Below, piece by piece: positions 26,827 to 35,937 of a stretch of DNA of 64,000 nt; within the stretch, counting starts at the first letter, position 1; each line of letters starts with the position of its first letter. Made by a program: the position numbers and the translations under genes. The notes below the pieces were generated by a model. The model did no database searches, was not told the origin of the DNA, and saw nothing but the letters and a program-made list of their open reading frames with translations. Location: assembly GCF_013349955.1 (NCBI RefSeq), contig NZ_JABVXC010000010.1:1-64000 (forward strand). The letters are read 5' to 3'. The stretch comes from Onishia taeanensis (GTDB lineage: Bacteria > Pseudomonadota > Gammaproteobacteria > Pseudomonadales > Halomonadaceae).

Positions 26827-27624
26827 TCACCAGATCGCCCAGCCACCGTCGACACACAGGTTCTGTCCCGTCATGTAAGCACCGGCATCACTTGCCAGTA
26901 GCGCTACGGCGCCCTTCAGGTCCTCTGGCTCGCCTAGGCGGCCGGCGGGGGCCTTGCTCTTCAAGCGCTCCATGAAGGCCTGGTTTTCCTGGGTTACGGT
27001 ATGCGGGAAGGCACCCGGACTGATGGCGTTGACACGAATGGCATCTGGCGAGAGAAAACTGGCCAGGTAGCGAGTGAATTGCAGGACACCGGCCTTGGCT
27101 GCGCCATAGCTGGGCGGGTTGGCATGGTCAGTGCCTTCATAAAGCCGGTAGTCGGGAGCCACATGGCCATACATGGACGAGATATTGATGATATTGCCAG
27201 CACTGGCTTTTAGCAGGGGGTGGCACTGTTTCACCATCCGGAATACTGAATTCAGACTGATGTCCACATCGTAGTACCAGTCATCTTCATCGATGCTCTG
27301 CCAGCTGTTCTTGCGGCCCGACCAGGCATTGTTAACCAGGATATTCAGACCGCCGCAAGTGTCCTGCAAATACGCTACGCAGCGAGCAACCGACTCCCGG
27401 TCGGTAACATCGAGTGCGATTCCCCGGTGCTGCGCGGCTGGCCAACGATCACACCACCCAGCCGCGATCGCCTTGCACCGTTCGGCATCACGGCTGGCAA
27501 TCACTACGTTGGCGCCTAACTCGGCGAGCGCCTCACCCATGGCGAGTCCAAGATGACCGGCACCACCACTGATGAGTGCGGTGCGCCCCTCGAGATTGAG
27601 TAAGTCATACAGAGATCTGTTCAT
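26827..27624 (-). CDS. SDR family oxidoreductase (second paralogue, PtmA-like)
   Basis: The 265-residue protein opens [20 protein letters not shown] with [11 protein letters not shown] as dinucleotide loop, NNAWSGRKN near residue 95 and the catalytic Ser plus YGAAK near residue 175. It contains [11 protein letters not shown], matching the RIYEGS insertion of the other SDR (23780-24607), so the two are paralogues. In Campylobacter the SDR PtmA is encoded beside the CMP-legionaminate synthetase. This gene overlaps legF by 20 bp, the same arrangement. I chose ATG 27624, with a GGGAGA site, over the in-frame 27867, which would read through most of legF. Confidence 0.85.
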   Translation of the reverse strand: MNRSLYDLLNLEGRTALISGGAGHLGLAMGEALAELGANVVIASRDAERCKAIAAGWCDRWPAAQHRGIALDVTDRESVARCVAYLQDTCGGLNILVNNAWSGRKNSWQSIDEDDWYYDVDISLNSVFRMVKQCHPLLKASAGNIINISSMYGHVAPDYRLYEGTDHANPPSYGAAKAGVLQFTRYLASFLSPDAIRVNAISPGAFPHTVTQENQAFMERLKSKAPAGRLGEPEDLKGAVALLASDAGAYMTGQNLCVDGGWAIW

Positions 27625-28321
27625 CCTGGCTCTCCCTGGTGATGAATTCCGCGATAAGAAAATCCTGTTCGTTATCGATGTCCAATGATGCCCTTCCATC
27701 GACAACCACGGCCCCGATCCGCCCGAACAGCATGCCCCGCGTCGCTTTTGCGAGCGTGTCGAGGCGGAAGGCATAAACCTCACCGCTGAGCTGAAAGGCC
27801 TCCGGCAATTGCTGTCGCGGTAACCAGGGCACGCTGCCCTCGACGAAGGTTTCCGGCATCCCGTCATGGATACGCCAAGCCCGGTGCGGGTTCAGGTCAG
27901 CTGGCTTGAACGTTGCCACCGAGTCCAAGCCATCTTGATGCAAGCGTTGCAGGCAAGACTGCACATCGACACCGCGGCGCAGGGGTGCCGTTGGCTCTAA
28001 TAGGAGTGCATAGGCCGCGTCCTCACCTTCCTGATGAAGGCGATGCGCGAGATCACGCACAGCATCCAGGACCAAGGCGGTATCGGTTGCCAACTCGGCA
28101 GGACGAGAAACGGCCTCAGCGCCATACTGGCGTGCAACGACGGCAATTTCGTCGCTGTCGGTGGACACAATGACCCGATCCACTTCCTCGAGGCTCAAGG
28201 CCAACTCAATGGTCCAGGCAATCAATGGCTTGCCATTGAGATCACGCAGGTTCTTGCCAGGGATCGTCTTGCTGCCGCCGCGAGCCGGGATCATGGCCAC
28301 GACGCGTTGGCTATCAATCAT
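27605..28321 (-). CDS. legF: CMP-nonulosonic acid cytidylyltransferase (LegF/NeuA-like)
   Basis: The 238-residue protein has the cytidylyltransferase signature [19 protein letters not shown] close to the N-terminus, IVSTDSDEI near residue 52, [10 protein letters not shown] near residue 105 and a C-terminal [14 protein letters not shown]. This is the NeuA/PtmB/LegF family that activates sialic, legionaminic or pseudaminic acid with CTP to a CMP-sugar in the cytoplasm. The first listed codon at 28336 is a TTG; the ATG at 28321 has AAGGTG at proper spacing and is preferred. It lies between the ptmE-like gene and the PtmA-like SDR, with which it overlaps. Confidence 0.9.
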   Translation of the reverse strand: MIDSQRVVAMIPARGGSKTIPGKNLRDLNGKPLIAWTIELALSLEEVDRVIVSTDSDEIAVVARQYGAEAVSRPAELATDTALVLDAVRDLAHRLHQEGEDAAYALLLEPTAPLRRGVDVQSCLQRLHQDGLDSVATFKPADLNPHRAWRIHDGMPETFVEGSVPWLPRQQLPEAFQLSGEVYAFRLDTLAKATRGMLFGRIGAVVVDGRASLDIDNEQDFLIAEFITRESQDEQISV

Positions 28322-28370
28322 TGCGTTCACCTTCAAACAAAGGGCATGCCGTGGCTGTCACGGAGAAGCG

Positions 28371-29429
28371 TCAAGCGCGTAGCTGCGCCATCGTCTCGCA
28401 GTACTGTTGCCATTCACCAGTATCCAACCAGGCCTTGTCGCTGATGGGGTAAACGCCGACACGTCCGCCCCGATCTTTGACGTCCTGGATCAAATCAGTG
28501 AGGTGGTAAAATTGGTTTTCGGGAATCAGATTGAGAACCGAGGACTTGAGCACATAAAGTCCGGTATTAACCAGGAAATTGTAATGGGGCTTTTCCCGCA
28601 TCTCGCACAGCTGGCCATTATCGACGATGTCACAGATGCCATAAGGAATATCGTAATGGCGCAGTGACACCACCATGGTGATATCGTTATTCTCCAGGCT
28701 GTGATGCGTCATCAAGGCATGATAATCAGCCTTGATAATGACATCGCAATTGGTCACGATCAGGTCGCCATCAAAGCGACCGATCAGTGCATGCAAGCCC
28801 CCACCTGTGCCCAGCGGTTTTTCCTCATGGATATAGCTAATGCGGTAGGCGGGTTCGAGTTCCTCGAAATAAGCCTGAATCAACTTCGACTTGTAATTGA
28901 CCGACAAGTAAAAATCATCGACGCCGCACTGAACGAATGAGTCGATGATCATCTCGATTGCGGTCTTTTCTCCAACCGGAATCAGCGGCTTGGGCAATAC
29001 ACTGGTGAAAGGCGCAAGCCGAGAGCCTTTCCCACCGGCCATCACCACGACCGGCAAGGCAAGGGGCTCTTGCTGCTTGATGCCTCCTTCCTTTTGAAAG
29101 AGGTCTTCCCAGAATAAAACATCGACGATGCAACCATCGTCATCCAGCACCGGCACCGATGTAATCTTGTGCTTCGACATGGCACTTTCGATATCGGCGA
29201 CGCGATAGCCTTCTCGTGCAGAATAGGGAATGTGGTTACACACATCGCCGACCTGCCCTTCAAGGTCTCCACCACCCAGAATCCAGCGCCGCACGTCACC
29301 ATCTGTCAGTGTCCCACGCAACTGGCCTTCCTCATTGGTGACGTAGAGAATCTTACGCCGGGTCTCTTCCAGTTGGTGCAACGCCGCAAGAACCTTGCGA
29401 TGCTCATCAATCAAAAGTGAGTCGAACAT
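28371..29429 (-). CDS. ptmE: CBS-domain nucleotidyltransferase, PtmE-like (GDP-sugar forming)
   Basis: The 352-residue protein joins two regions. Residues 1 to about 115 form a pair of CBS motifs (GTLTDGDVRRWIL, ITSVPVLDDDGCIVDVL), and residues from about 125 form a nucleotidyltransferase domain starting VVVMAGGKGSRLAPFT with LPKPLIPVG and TNCDVIIKADYHAL. This CBS-plus-transferase arrangement matches PtmE of Campylobacter, which makes the GDP-amino-sugar used in the legionaminic acid route. Start 29429 has a GGGGAGG ribosome-binding site. Its position between legG and legF supports the role. The CBS pair may sense a nucleotide. Confidence 0.88.
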   Translation of the reverse strand: MFDSLLIDEHRKVLAALHQLEETRRKILYVTNEEGQLRGTLTDGDVRRWILGGGDLEGQVGDVCNHIPYSAREGYRVADIESAMSKHKITSVPVLDDDGCIVDVLFWEDLFQKEGGIKQQEPLALPVVVMAGGKGSRLAPFTSVLPKPLIPVGEKTAIEMIIDSFVQCGVDDFYLSVNYKSKLIQAYFEELEPAYRISYIHEEKPLGTGGGLHALIGRFDGDLIVTNCDVIIKADYHALMTHHSLENNDITMVVSLRHYDIPYGICDIVDNGQLCEMREKPHYNFLVNTGLYVLKSSVLNLIPENQFYHLTDLIQDVKDRGGRVGVYPISDKAWLDTGEWQQYCETMAQLRA

Positions 29430-29443
29430 CGTATAACCTCCCC

Positions 29444-30640
29444 TCATTCGTTCCCGGCTGCCATAACGGCATCGATAAACCCTTTTTTGGTCACCCCGGT
29501 ATCAAGAGGAACGACCTTCAAGGTTTCCTTTATCCGTCGCGAGGTCCAGCCATCACCGTAGCGATCATAGGGATTTTGCAGATGGATGAGTTGCGCTCGG
29601 AATTCGGGGCTGAGGGCAAGGTCAATGCCCCGACGAATCTCGTCGACTCGATTGTCCACTGATATGACGTTGCCAGCGGCTAAGCGACCTTCCTGGCGAG
29701 ACCCGATATTCACGACAGGAAGCCCGAAAGACGGCGCTTCAACCAGACCACTCGAGGAGTTACCCAACATCAGGTCGAGATGGCGAAGGCATCCCTGGTA
29801 AACCAGTGGCCCAAGGTTGTCGAAAAGGCGACTGCGGTCAGGATGATCTGCACACCAGCGAGCCAGTGCTTGATTGATATCCCGCCCTTGGGTATCGGCA
29901 TTGGCCTTGGAAAAAACCACCTGGAGGTCGTCACACGCCTCGAGTGCCTCCAGCAGATTCGCTACCTGTGGCCTGCAGCCGGTCGTCATATCGCTGGTGG
30001 CAGGATGAAAGGTCGCGATGGCCGTTGGCCGGTCCAGGGATATGCCGAGAAGCTCTTGCAGGGCATCGCGACTAACCGGCTCACTGCGATGCAGGTGATC
30101 CAGGCCCGGCGCACCGTAGTTGAACACCCATGCTGGGTCCTCTCCCATCTGAATGATGCGGCGCCGATACACCTCGGTCGCAGGAAAGTGGATATTGGCA
30201 AGCTTGGTGACAGCGTGACGGAAGTACTCATCGAGGGCACCACGGCTGGTTTCGCCACCGTGTAGGTGCACCAGAGGAATACCGTGCGCCACCGCGGCGA
30301 GTGCTACCGGTACGATCTCGAACCGGTCTCCCAATAACACCAGCAGATCAGGGCGATCCTCCGCCAAGGCCTCGGCACAGGACAGCATGGTCAGTCCCAT
30401 CGCCTTGACCATCGCCGTGCGGCTATCGGAAGACAGCAGTACCTCAAGACGGCGATGAATACGGAAACCATCGCGCTCAATCTCGCGAACGGTCTCACCA
30501 AATTCGGTCGACAGATGCGACCCGCTGACCGCCAGCATCAGCTCCAGCTCGGGGTCATCGTCGATCTCGCGTAACAGCCAATAAAGCAGGCCATAGTCGG
30601 CACGAGTGGTCGATAGGACCCATATCCGTCGATTGCTCAC
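29444..30640 (-). CDS. legG: Hydrolysing NDP-N-acetyl-sugar 2-epimerase (LegG/NeuC)
   Basis: The 398-residue protein shows the NeuC family form: STTRADYGLLYWLLRE at the start, LVLLGDRFEIVPVALAA near residue 100, LVHLHGGETSRGALDEYFRH near residue 123, and GNSSSGLVEAPSFGLPVVNIG near residue 295. The family hydrolyses and epimerises an NDP-HexNAc derivative to a 2-acetamido-mannose derivative plus NDP. The start is GTG at 30640, with GGAG upstream, and its GTGA overlaps the legI stop. Together with the neighbouring legI, legB and PtmE-like genes, a GDP-linked bacillosamine derivative is the likely substrate. Confidence 0.9.
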   Translation of the reverse strand: MSNRRIWVLSTTRADYGLLYWLLREIDDDPELELMLAVSGSHLSTEFGETVREIERDGFRIHRRLEVLLSSDSRTAMVKAMGLTMLSCAEALAEDRPDLLVLLGDRFEIVPVALAAVAHGIPLVHLHGGETSRGALDEYFRHAVTKLANIHFPATEVYRRRIIQMGEDPAWVFNYGAPGLDHLHRSEPVSRDALQELLGISLDRPTAIATFHPATSDMTTGCRPQVANLLEALEACDDLQVVFSKANADTQGRDINQALARWCADHPDRSRLFDNLGPLVYQGCLRHLDLMLGNSSSGLVEAPSFGLPVVNIGSRQEGRLAAGNVISVDNRVDEIRRGIDLALSPEFRAQLIHLQNPYDRYGDGWTSRRIKETLKVVPLDTGVTKKGFIDAVMAAGNE

Positions 30641-31656
30641 ACCAGGTCTCCCCAGCCTAGGAGTTCATCGGCAGCGATGGAGCGAGACGTACGGCGTCCC
30701 ACCACCATCTCGAGCTGGCTTGGCGCAAGCCCACTCCCCGGCCGCTTCAATGCCAGGTGCTCCAGGGTGATGACCTCTCCCTCGGCAATCGGGCGCTCCG
30801 CCGCGATGCTCTTGCGAACGACATCGAGATTAGGGCGCTCGCAGGGAGCAGGACACTTGCGACCGTCGCCCCGGGCGCTTTCCACATGACGGATGGCCTG
30901 AACCATCTGGCGGAAATCCCCCGGTGCCAGTGAAGCAGCATGATCGGGGCCCGATAGAGTGGTATCCAGGGTGAAGTGTTTCTCGATCACCGTGGCGCCC
31001 ATGGCCACCGCAGCGATGGGAATTTCAATACCCGCCGTATGATCGGAGTAGCCCACGCTGACACCAAAGGCACTCGCTAGAGTGTTCATCGCCAGCAGGT
31101 TGATCTCTTGATAAGGAGCCGGGTATTGGGTGACGCAGTGAAGGATCGTGATGTCGCCTGCTCCAGCCTCTTTCAATAGGTTCAGCGCAACCTCTATCTC
31201 CGCCAGGTAACACATGCCGGTCGACAGAATGACCGGCTTGCCGAAACCGCCGATGCACTTGAGGAGTGGCAGATTCGTGATCTCCCCAGAAGGAACCTTG
31301 AACAGACGCATGCCTAGCTCGTTCAGGAAGACGGCACTGCTGGCATCGAAGGGACTGGATAAAAACTCGATGCCGATGTCCCAACAGTGGGAATGTAGAT
31401 ATTGGAAATCGTCATCCGTCAATTCCAAGGCCTTCAACATCGCATACTGGGAATTCGAGCCCGGCACGGCCTGATGCTGGTAGGCGGCCTTAGCGGCATT
31501 GCGAGTCACCAAGCGGTCAGCCTTGAAGGTCTGGAACTTGACGGCATCGGCCCCGCACTGCTTTGCAGCCTCGACAAGTTCGATGGCCATGCCCAAGGAG
31601 CCATTGTGGTTCACCCCCGCCTCAGCGATCACGAAGGTGGATGGTGACACGTTCAT
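30637..31656 (-). CDS. legI: Nonulosonic acid synthase (LegI/NeuB)
   Basis: The 339-residue protein has a TIM-barrel NeuB domain with FVIAEAGVNHNGSLGMAIEL at the start, CGADAVKFQTFKADRLV, FLSSPFDASS and GYSDHTAGIEIPIAAVA, ending in a SAF (antifreeze-like) domain around residues 280-339 (SIAAERPIAEGEVITLEHLALKRP region). NeuB enzymes condense phosphoenolpyruvate with a 2-acetamido-mannose derivative to form a nine-carbon sugar. It has an AGGAG site and overlaps both neighbours by four bases (ATGA with legH, GTGA with legG). Whether the product is legionaminic, sialic or another acid depends on the substrate made by legB and legH. Confidence 0.93.
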   Translation of the reverse strand: MNVSPSTFVIAEAGVNHNGSLGMAIELVEAAKQCGADAVKFQTFKADRLVTRNAAKAAYQHQAVPGSNSQYAMLKALELTDDDFQYLHSHCWDIGIEFLSSPFDASSAVFLNELGMRLFKVPSGEITNLPLLKCIGGFGKPVILSTGMCYLAEIEVALNLLKEAGAGDITILHCVTQYPAPYQEINLLAMNTLASAFGVSVGYSDHTAGIEIPIAAVAMGATVIEKHFTLDTTLSGPDHAASLAPGDFRQMVQAIRHVESARGDGRKCPAPCERPNLDVVRKSIAAERPIAEGEVITLEHLALKRPGSGLAPSQLEMVVGRRTSRSIAADELLGWGDLV

Positions 31657-32279
31657 GAGATTCTCCTGGCTGGAACGCCGACATAGGTTCCCGGAGTGCT
31701 TATGTCACGGGTCACGGTAGCGCCGGCACCTATCAAACACCCCGCGCATACCCGAACGGAGTGGATAATGGTGGCGCCCGCTCCGATCATGCAGTGATCA
31801 CCGATCACAACACCGCCGCTGAGGGTGGCACCCGGCGCAACATGAACGTCGTTACCCAGCTCGCAGTCATGGTCGACCGAGGCACAGGTATTGACGATAC
31901 AAGCCTGTCCCAGGCGGCTGCCGGTGACGACCACAGCGCCATCCAGCACAACGGTCCCGGCGCCGGCACGAACATCGTCATGCACAGTCGCGCCCACCAT
32001 ATAAATAGCCGGAAAGCTAAAACCACGGGCACGGTATTGCTCGAAGCTCGCGAGCCTTGGCCCTTCTACCGATACCTTTCCCATCCCAAGTACTGCGGAT
32101 GCAGATAGATGAGTCACAGGTTCATGAAATGACAAGTCGGTGCCAAGATAACGAGCGCCCATCAGTCTTCCTTCATCTTGCAACGCCGTATAGCCATAGA
32201 CCTTATGCCCCAACTTCAGAAGCCCATGAATCAACACCCTAGCGTGGCCGCCGCCCCCCACTACGAAAAATTCACTCAC
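31653..32279 (-). CDS. legH: Sugar O/N-acetyltransferase, PglD/NeuD/LegH type
   Basis: The 208-residue protein has an N-terminal Rossmann-like UDP-sugar region (FFVVGGGGHARVLIHGLLKLG) and a C-terminal left-handed beta-helix of hexapeptide repeats (AGTVVLDGAVVVTGS, CIVNTCASVDHDCELGN, IGDHCMIGAGATIIHS). This is the NeuD/PglD family. In legionaminic acid synthesis LegH acetylates the 4-amino group of the LegC product. It starts at GTG 32279 with GGAGAG upstream and sits between legB and legI. If the usual LegC is missing, the amine it acetylates must come from another aminotransferase. Confidence 0.85.
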   Translation of the reverse strand: MSEFFVVGGGGHARVLIHGLLKLGHKVYGYTALQDEGRLMGARYLGTDLSFHEPVTHLSASAVLGMGKVSVEGPRLASFEQYRARGFSFPAIYMVGATVHDDVRAGAGTVVLDGAVVVTGSRLGQACIVNTCASVDHDCELGNDVHVAPGATLSGGVVIGDHCMIGAGATIIHSVRVCAGCLIGAGATVTRDISTPGTYVGVPARRIS

Positions 32280-32379
32280 TGGCTCTCCTGGCTATTCAAC
32301 GGCACAACAGCAGTGCGCTTGATATCGGTAATGATCTTAATTGAAACATCGGCGAGCTCAGGCAGTTGTCCGTCAGCGC

Positions 32380-33390
32380 CTAGATGTTGTAGAGATGCGC
32401 TTTGTAATGGCTCAGGTTGTCGCTTTCAGTGAACCAGGTAATGGTCTTTTCTAGCCCACGACGCAATCCATCCAAGCCTCCATGCTCGGGTTGGTGTCCC
32501 AGCAATCGGTTGGCTTTCTCAATGCTTGCCCAGAGCCGCTCCACCTCACTATTTTGAGGGCGCAGCCGCTGCTCATCGGTGCCGATGTCGATCTCACAGC
32601 CCATCAGCTCCGCAATCAGGCCGGCGGTATCCCCAATGCTAATTTCGAAGCCACTACCGACATTGATCACTTCGCCCACGGCAGCATCGCACTCAGCCAC
32701 GCGCATGAAACCGGCCACAGTGTCGGAGACGAAGCTGAAATCGCGGGTCGGGTGCAATGCACCGAGGCTCAGTCGGCGTGCGCCGGCTGCGACCTGAGTG
32801 ATAATGGTGGGAATCACAGCTCTGGCGGATTGGCGTGGTCCATAGGTATTGAACGGACGAATCAGCGCCACGGGCGTAGAGAAGGAACGCTGAAACGACA
32901 GGGCAAGTTGGTCAGCCCCGATCTTCGACGCGGAATAAGGTGACTGCCCTTGCAGAGGATGCTCTTCGTCGATAGGCACGTAACGCGCCGTTCCATACAC
33001 TTCGCTGGTAGACGTATGCACGACCCTCGCCACGTCCAGATCCCGCGCTGCCTGCACAACGTTCAATGTGCCCTTTATATTTGTATCGATGTAAGTATCG
33101 GGCGAGTGGTAGGAGTAGGGAATGGCGATAAGGGCAGCAAGGTGGAAAACGACATCACACCCTTTCATGGCCTGGCGAACCCCATTAGGGTCTCGTATAT
33201 CCCCAGAAAATATATCCAAATCATTACGGACAACTGGATCACAGTGATCAAGCCATCCCCAGGAGTTGAAAGAGTTATACATCACAAAGGCTCGTACAGA
33301 ACACCCCTGCTTTACCAACGCCTCTACGAGATGGGAGCCGATAAAACCATCCGCGCCCGTAACAAGGACTTTACTGCCTTTTAGATTCAT
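32380..33390 (-). CDS. legB: NAD-dependent GDP/UDP-GlcNAc 4,6-dehydratase, LegB type
   Basis: The 336-residue protein is an extended SDR with MNLKGSKVLVTGADGFIGSH, RAFVMYNSFNSWGWLD, FSGDIRDPNGVRQAMKG and YSASKIGADQLALSF. These phrases closely follow the LegB group as I remember it. LegB dehydrates GDP-GlcNAc (in Campylobacter) to the 4-keto-6-deoxy intermediate. The start at 33390 is preferred over 33438 because the family N-terminus begins there. It is the first nonulosonic gene after wzc, 139 bp downstream of it. Only 99 bp separate it from legH, leaving no room for a legC gene. Confidence 0.9.
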   Translation of the reverse strand: MNLKGSKVLVTGADGFIGSHLVEALVKQGCSVRAFVMYNSFNSWGWLDHCDPVVRNDLDIFSGDIRDPNGVRQAMKGCDVVFHLAALIAIPYSYHSPDTYIDTNIKGTLNVVQAARDLDVARVVHTSTSEVYGTARYVPIDEEHPLQGQSPYSASKIGADQLALSFQRSFSTPVALIRPFNTYGPRQSARAVIPTIITQVAAGARRLSLGALHPTRDFSFVSDTVAGFMRVAECDAAVGEVINVGSGFEISIGDTAGLIAELMGCEIDIGTDEQRLRPQNSEVERLWASIEKANRLLGHQPEHGGLDGLRRGLEKTITWFTESDNLSHYKAHLYNI

Positions 33391-33529
33391 TTTAATTATC
33401 ACTATTTCCCAGGAAATAATAGCATGACCCTGATGCACGTCAGGTCAAACCCCACCCAGACCTTCTATAATGATATTTATGAGCACGAACGGGTGGCGTC
33501 GCTATGGTTTTACGCCCAATGCAGAATAT

Positions 33530-35788
33530 TTATTTATAGGCATAATTATAATAACCATAGTTAGCGCTCGTCCTGCCCTCCAGAGCGTTGAGTATAAAAC
33601 CTCGAATTTCCACGCCAGAGGTCTCAAACCGTCGCAGTGCCTGCTTTATCTCTTTTGGCGGGTTATGCCTATAACGCGCCACCATGAGAGAGGTTCCAGC
33701 CTGCTTGCCCACTATCACACTATCTGTAACGGCCAGAACGGGTGGCGTGTCAATGATAATCAGGTCGTACTCCTTTCCAGCATCCGCCAGAAAGCTACCA
33801 AACCTGCCCTGCATCAAAAGTTCTGAAGGGTTGGGCGGCACTAACCCCCTAGAAACATAAGAAAGTCCATCAATACTCGTATCACGAATCACCTTATTCC
33901 ATTCAACCTTCCCTGACAGGAAATCTGAAAGCCCGCCTGCTGAATGCTCACCGAATGCTTTATGAATATTCCCTTTGCGCATATCGGCATCGATAAGCAA
34001 GACTCGACTGCCTGTCTGAGAACAAACTGCCGCAAGATTCATCGCCACAAAGCTCTTGCCAACCTCAGGGCTAGGCCCACACACCATGATGCAGTTGTTT
34101 TTTGATTCCATCATGGCAAAGTGCAAACTGGTTCGCAGTCCCCTTAGCGCCTCGATGGCAATATCCGTCGGCCTTTCCACGGAAAGAATACCCTTGATCA
34201 CATGCCCACTTCGAGAATGGCTTCTGCTTTTCCGGACTAATTTCTGTTGGTCATCCGATAACGGCACAGTCGCATACACTGGCAGTCCGATACTCTCCAG
34301 CTGCTCTGGAACCTCTACCCCTCTATTAATAAAGGCTCGGAGCAATACAATACCAATGGACAAAGTCGCGCCCAGTAGAGTGGCGGACATGATGATCAAC
34401 CCCTTTTTCGGCGCAATCGGGCTTGGGCTGACCTGTGCAGAGTCAATGATTCTGACATTGCCGATTGTTCCAGCTTTTGCCAAATTCAGCTCCTGAGAAC
34501 GATTTAGCAAATTGACATATATCGCCTGAGTGACTTCCACATCTCTAGTCAACCTGACAACTTCCTGCTGAGCAGCAGGCATCTTCTCAACACGCGCATT
34601 AAGACGGTCTCTTTCATTTCTCAGGAAGTTTTTTTGACGCATCAAGGCTTGGTACGCGGGGTGGTTTCGAGTGAACCGCTGCGCCATCTCCGCTTCTTGG
34701 AATTCGACTTCGCTCAATTTTTTCTCAACATCAATCAATTGGGCAATAACGGACTGAGACTCTGAATCAAGGTCCACGCTATCCATCTTGACACGGTATT
34801 CGTTCAACTTGTCTTCAGCACTGGATAACTGAGTCCGCAGATCCGGCGCCTGTTCGCTAATAAAGGCCAGACTCTGATCAACTTGTGCCGACTGTCGCTC
34901 AACATTCTGCATCAAAAAAGTTTCACTGATAGCATCAAGCAAGCGACGTATTTCGTCGCGATCCGTACCCGTCAGCGTCAAGCGAAGCATGCCTGCATTG
35001 CCAACAAAACCACTTCCCGTCTCGGCAACGGAGAGCCTAGAAGACAACGCCTGGATCGCAGTCGACCTCAGCGCCTTAGTAAGGGTAAATTCAGCGCCCT
35101 CTGGCGCTGTTATGTCAGACACTCGCAGTTCTATTTCCCCGCCCATAAAACTTGCTTTCTGTCCGCTTACCCCTTCACCCAGCAGCTCATCGCCAAGGAA
35201 GAGCTGATACCTCTCCGGACCCAAGGATTTCAATGTCAAAGATCTACCACGCAATGCATCCACGACGGAAAATAGGCCAACGTTAATACTCTCCCCTCCC
35301 CATACTGAGGCCTCAACCTCATTGGAAAAAGGGAGATAATCACTATAACGCCCTAAAAAATTCTTCACAGCAGGTACTGAGGAAGTACCAGGGCGAGATA
35401 TATTTTTCCTTTGGATATACTCTCCAACGAGAGGAAAAGCATGTGGAACGACAAGGGTATCAAGGTTCATCTGATCAACAACTCGTCCTAGCACCATCCT
35501 AGAACGAAGAATTTCAACCTCGACCGATGAACCATTGTTTTCTTCTTCACCCAGGACCGTTTTGAGATCTCCAAGCGGATTGACGGAAGAGCGCTTTTCT
35601 ATCTGGACCAGTGCGTCACCCCTATACACTGGAGTCGACATAAATGCATAAAAAGCCCCACCTAGAAAAAACAAGAATGCCACAGACAATATCCACCACT
35701 TATTATCCAGCACAATGCCTAACAAGCGGGAAATGTCTATATCTGAATTTTCATGAGGCACACCGGGAATCTGCTGCATCTTAGTCAT
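33530..35788 (-). CDS. wzc: Wzc-type polysaccharide copolymerase and tyrosine autokinase
   Basis: The 752-residue protein has the Wzz domain flanked by two membrane helices (about residues 30-50 and 465-490), a long coiled-coil periplasmic stretch, and a cytoplasmic BY-kinase domain with Walker A (GPSPEVGKS near residue 570), Walker A' (LLIDADMRKG near 600) and IIIDTPPV. The last residues, SANYGYYNYAYK, form the tyrosine cluster that is autophosphorylated. It partners Wza to control chain length and export across the periplasm. It follows wza by 149 bp. No low-molecular-weight phosphatase (Wzb) is encoded in the window. Confidence 0.93.
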   Translation of the reverse strand: MTKMQQIPGVPHENSDIDISRLLGIVLDNKWWILSVAFLFFLGGAFYAFMSTPVYRGDALVQIEKRSSVNPLGDLKTVLGEEENNGSSVEVEILRSRMVLGRVVDQMNLDTLVVPHAFPLVGEYIQRKNISRPGTSSVPAVKNFLGRYSDYLPFSNEVEASVWGGESINVGLFSVVDALRGRSLTLKSLGPERYQLFLGDELLGEGVSGQKASFMGGEIELRVSDITAPEGAEFTLTKALRSTAIQALSSRLSVAETGSGFVGNAGMLRLTLTGTDRDEIRRLLDAISETFLMQNVERQSAQVDQSLAFISEQAPDLRTQLSSAEDKLNEYRVKMDSVDLDSESQSVIAQLIDVEKKLSEVEFQEAEMAQRFTRNHPAYQALMRQKNFLRNERDRLNARVEKMPAAQQEVVRLTRDVEVTQAIYVNLLNRSQELNLAKAGTIGNVRIIDSAQVSPSPIAPKKGLIIMSATLLGATLSIGIVLLRAFINRGVEVPEQLESIGLPVYATVPLSDDQQKLVRKSRSHSRSGHVIKGILSVERPTDIAIEALRGLRTSLHFAMMESKNNCIMVCGPSPEVGKSFVAMNLAAVCSQTGSRVLLIDADMRKGNIHKAFGEHSAGGLSDFLSGKVEWNKVIRDTSIDGLSYVSRGLVPPNPSELLMQGRFGSFLADAGKEYDLIIIDTPPVLAVTDSVIVGKQAGTSLMVARYRHNPPKEIKQALRRFETSGVEIRGFILNALEGRTSANYGYYNYAYK

Positions 35789-35937
35789 AACGGTGCCTTT
35801 TGCCTGGCTTATCTTCGCTCAAAGACACCTGCAAAGAAAACCGATAGAAAATAAACTATTTTGCCTAGAAATTAACTTTTGGCAGCCAGAAGCAACCAAA
35901 CCACTATCAAATATCAGGCACACTATTTAACTGACGA

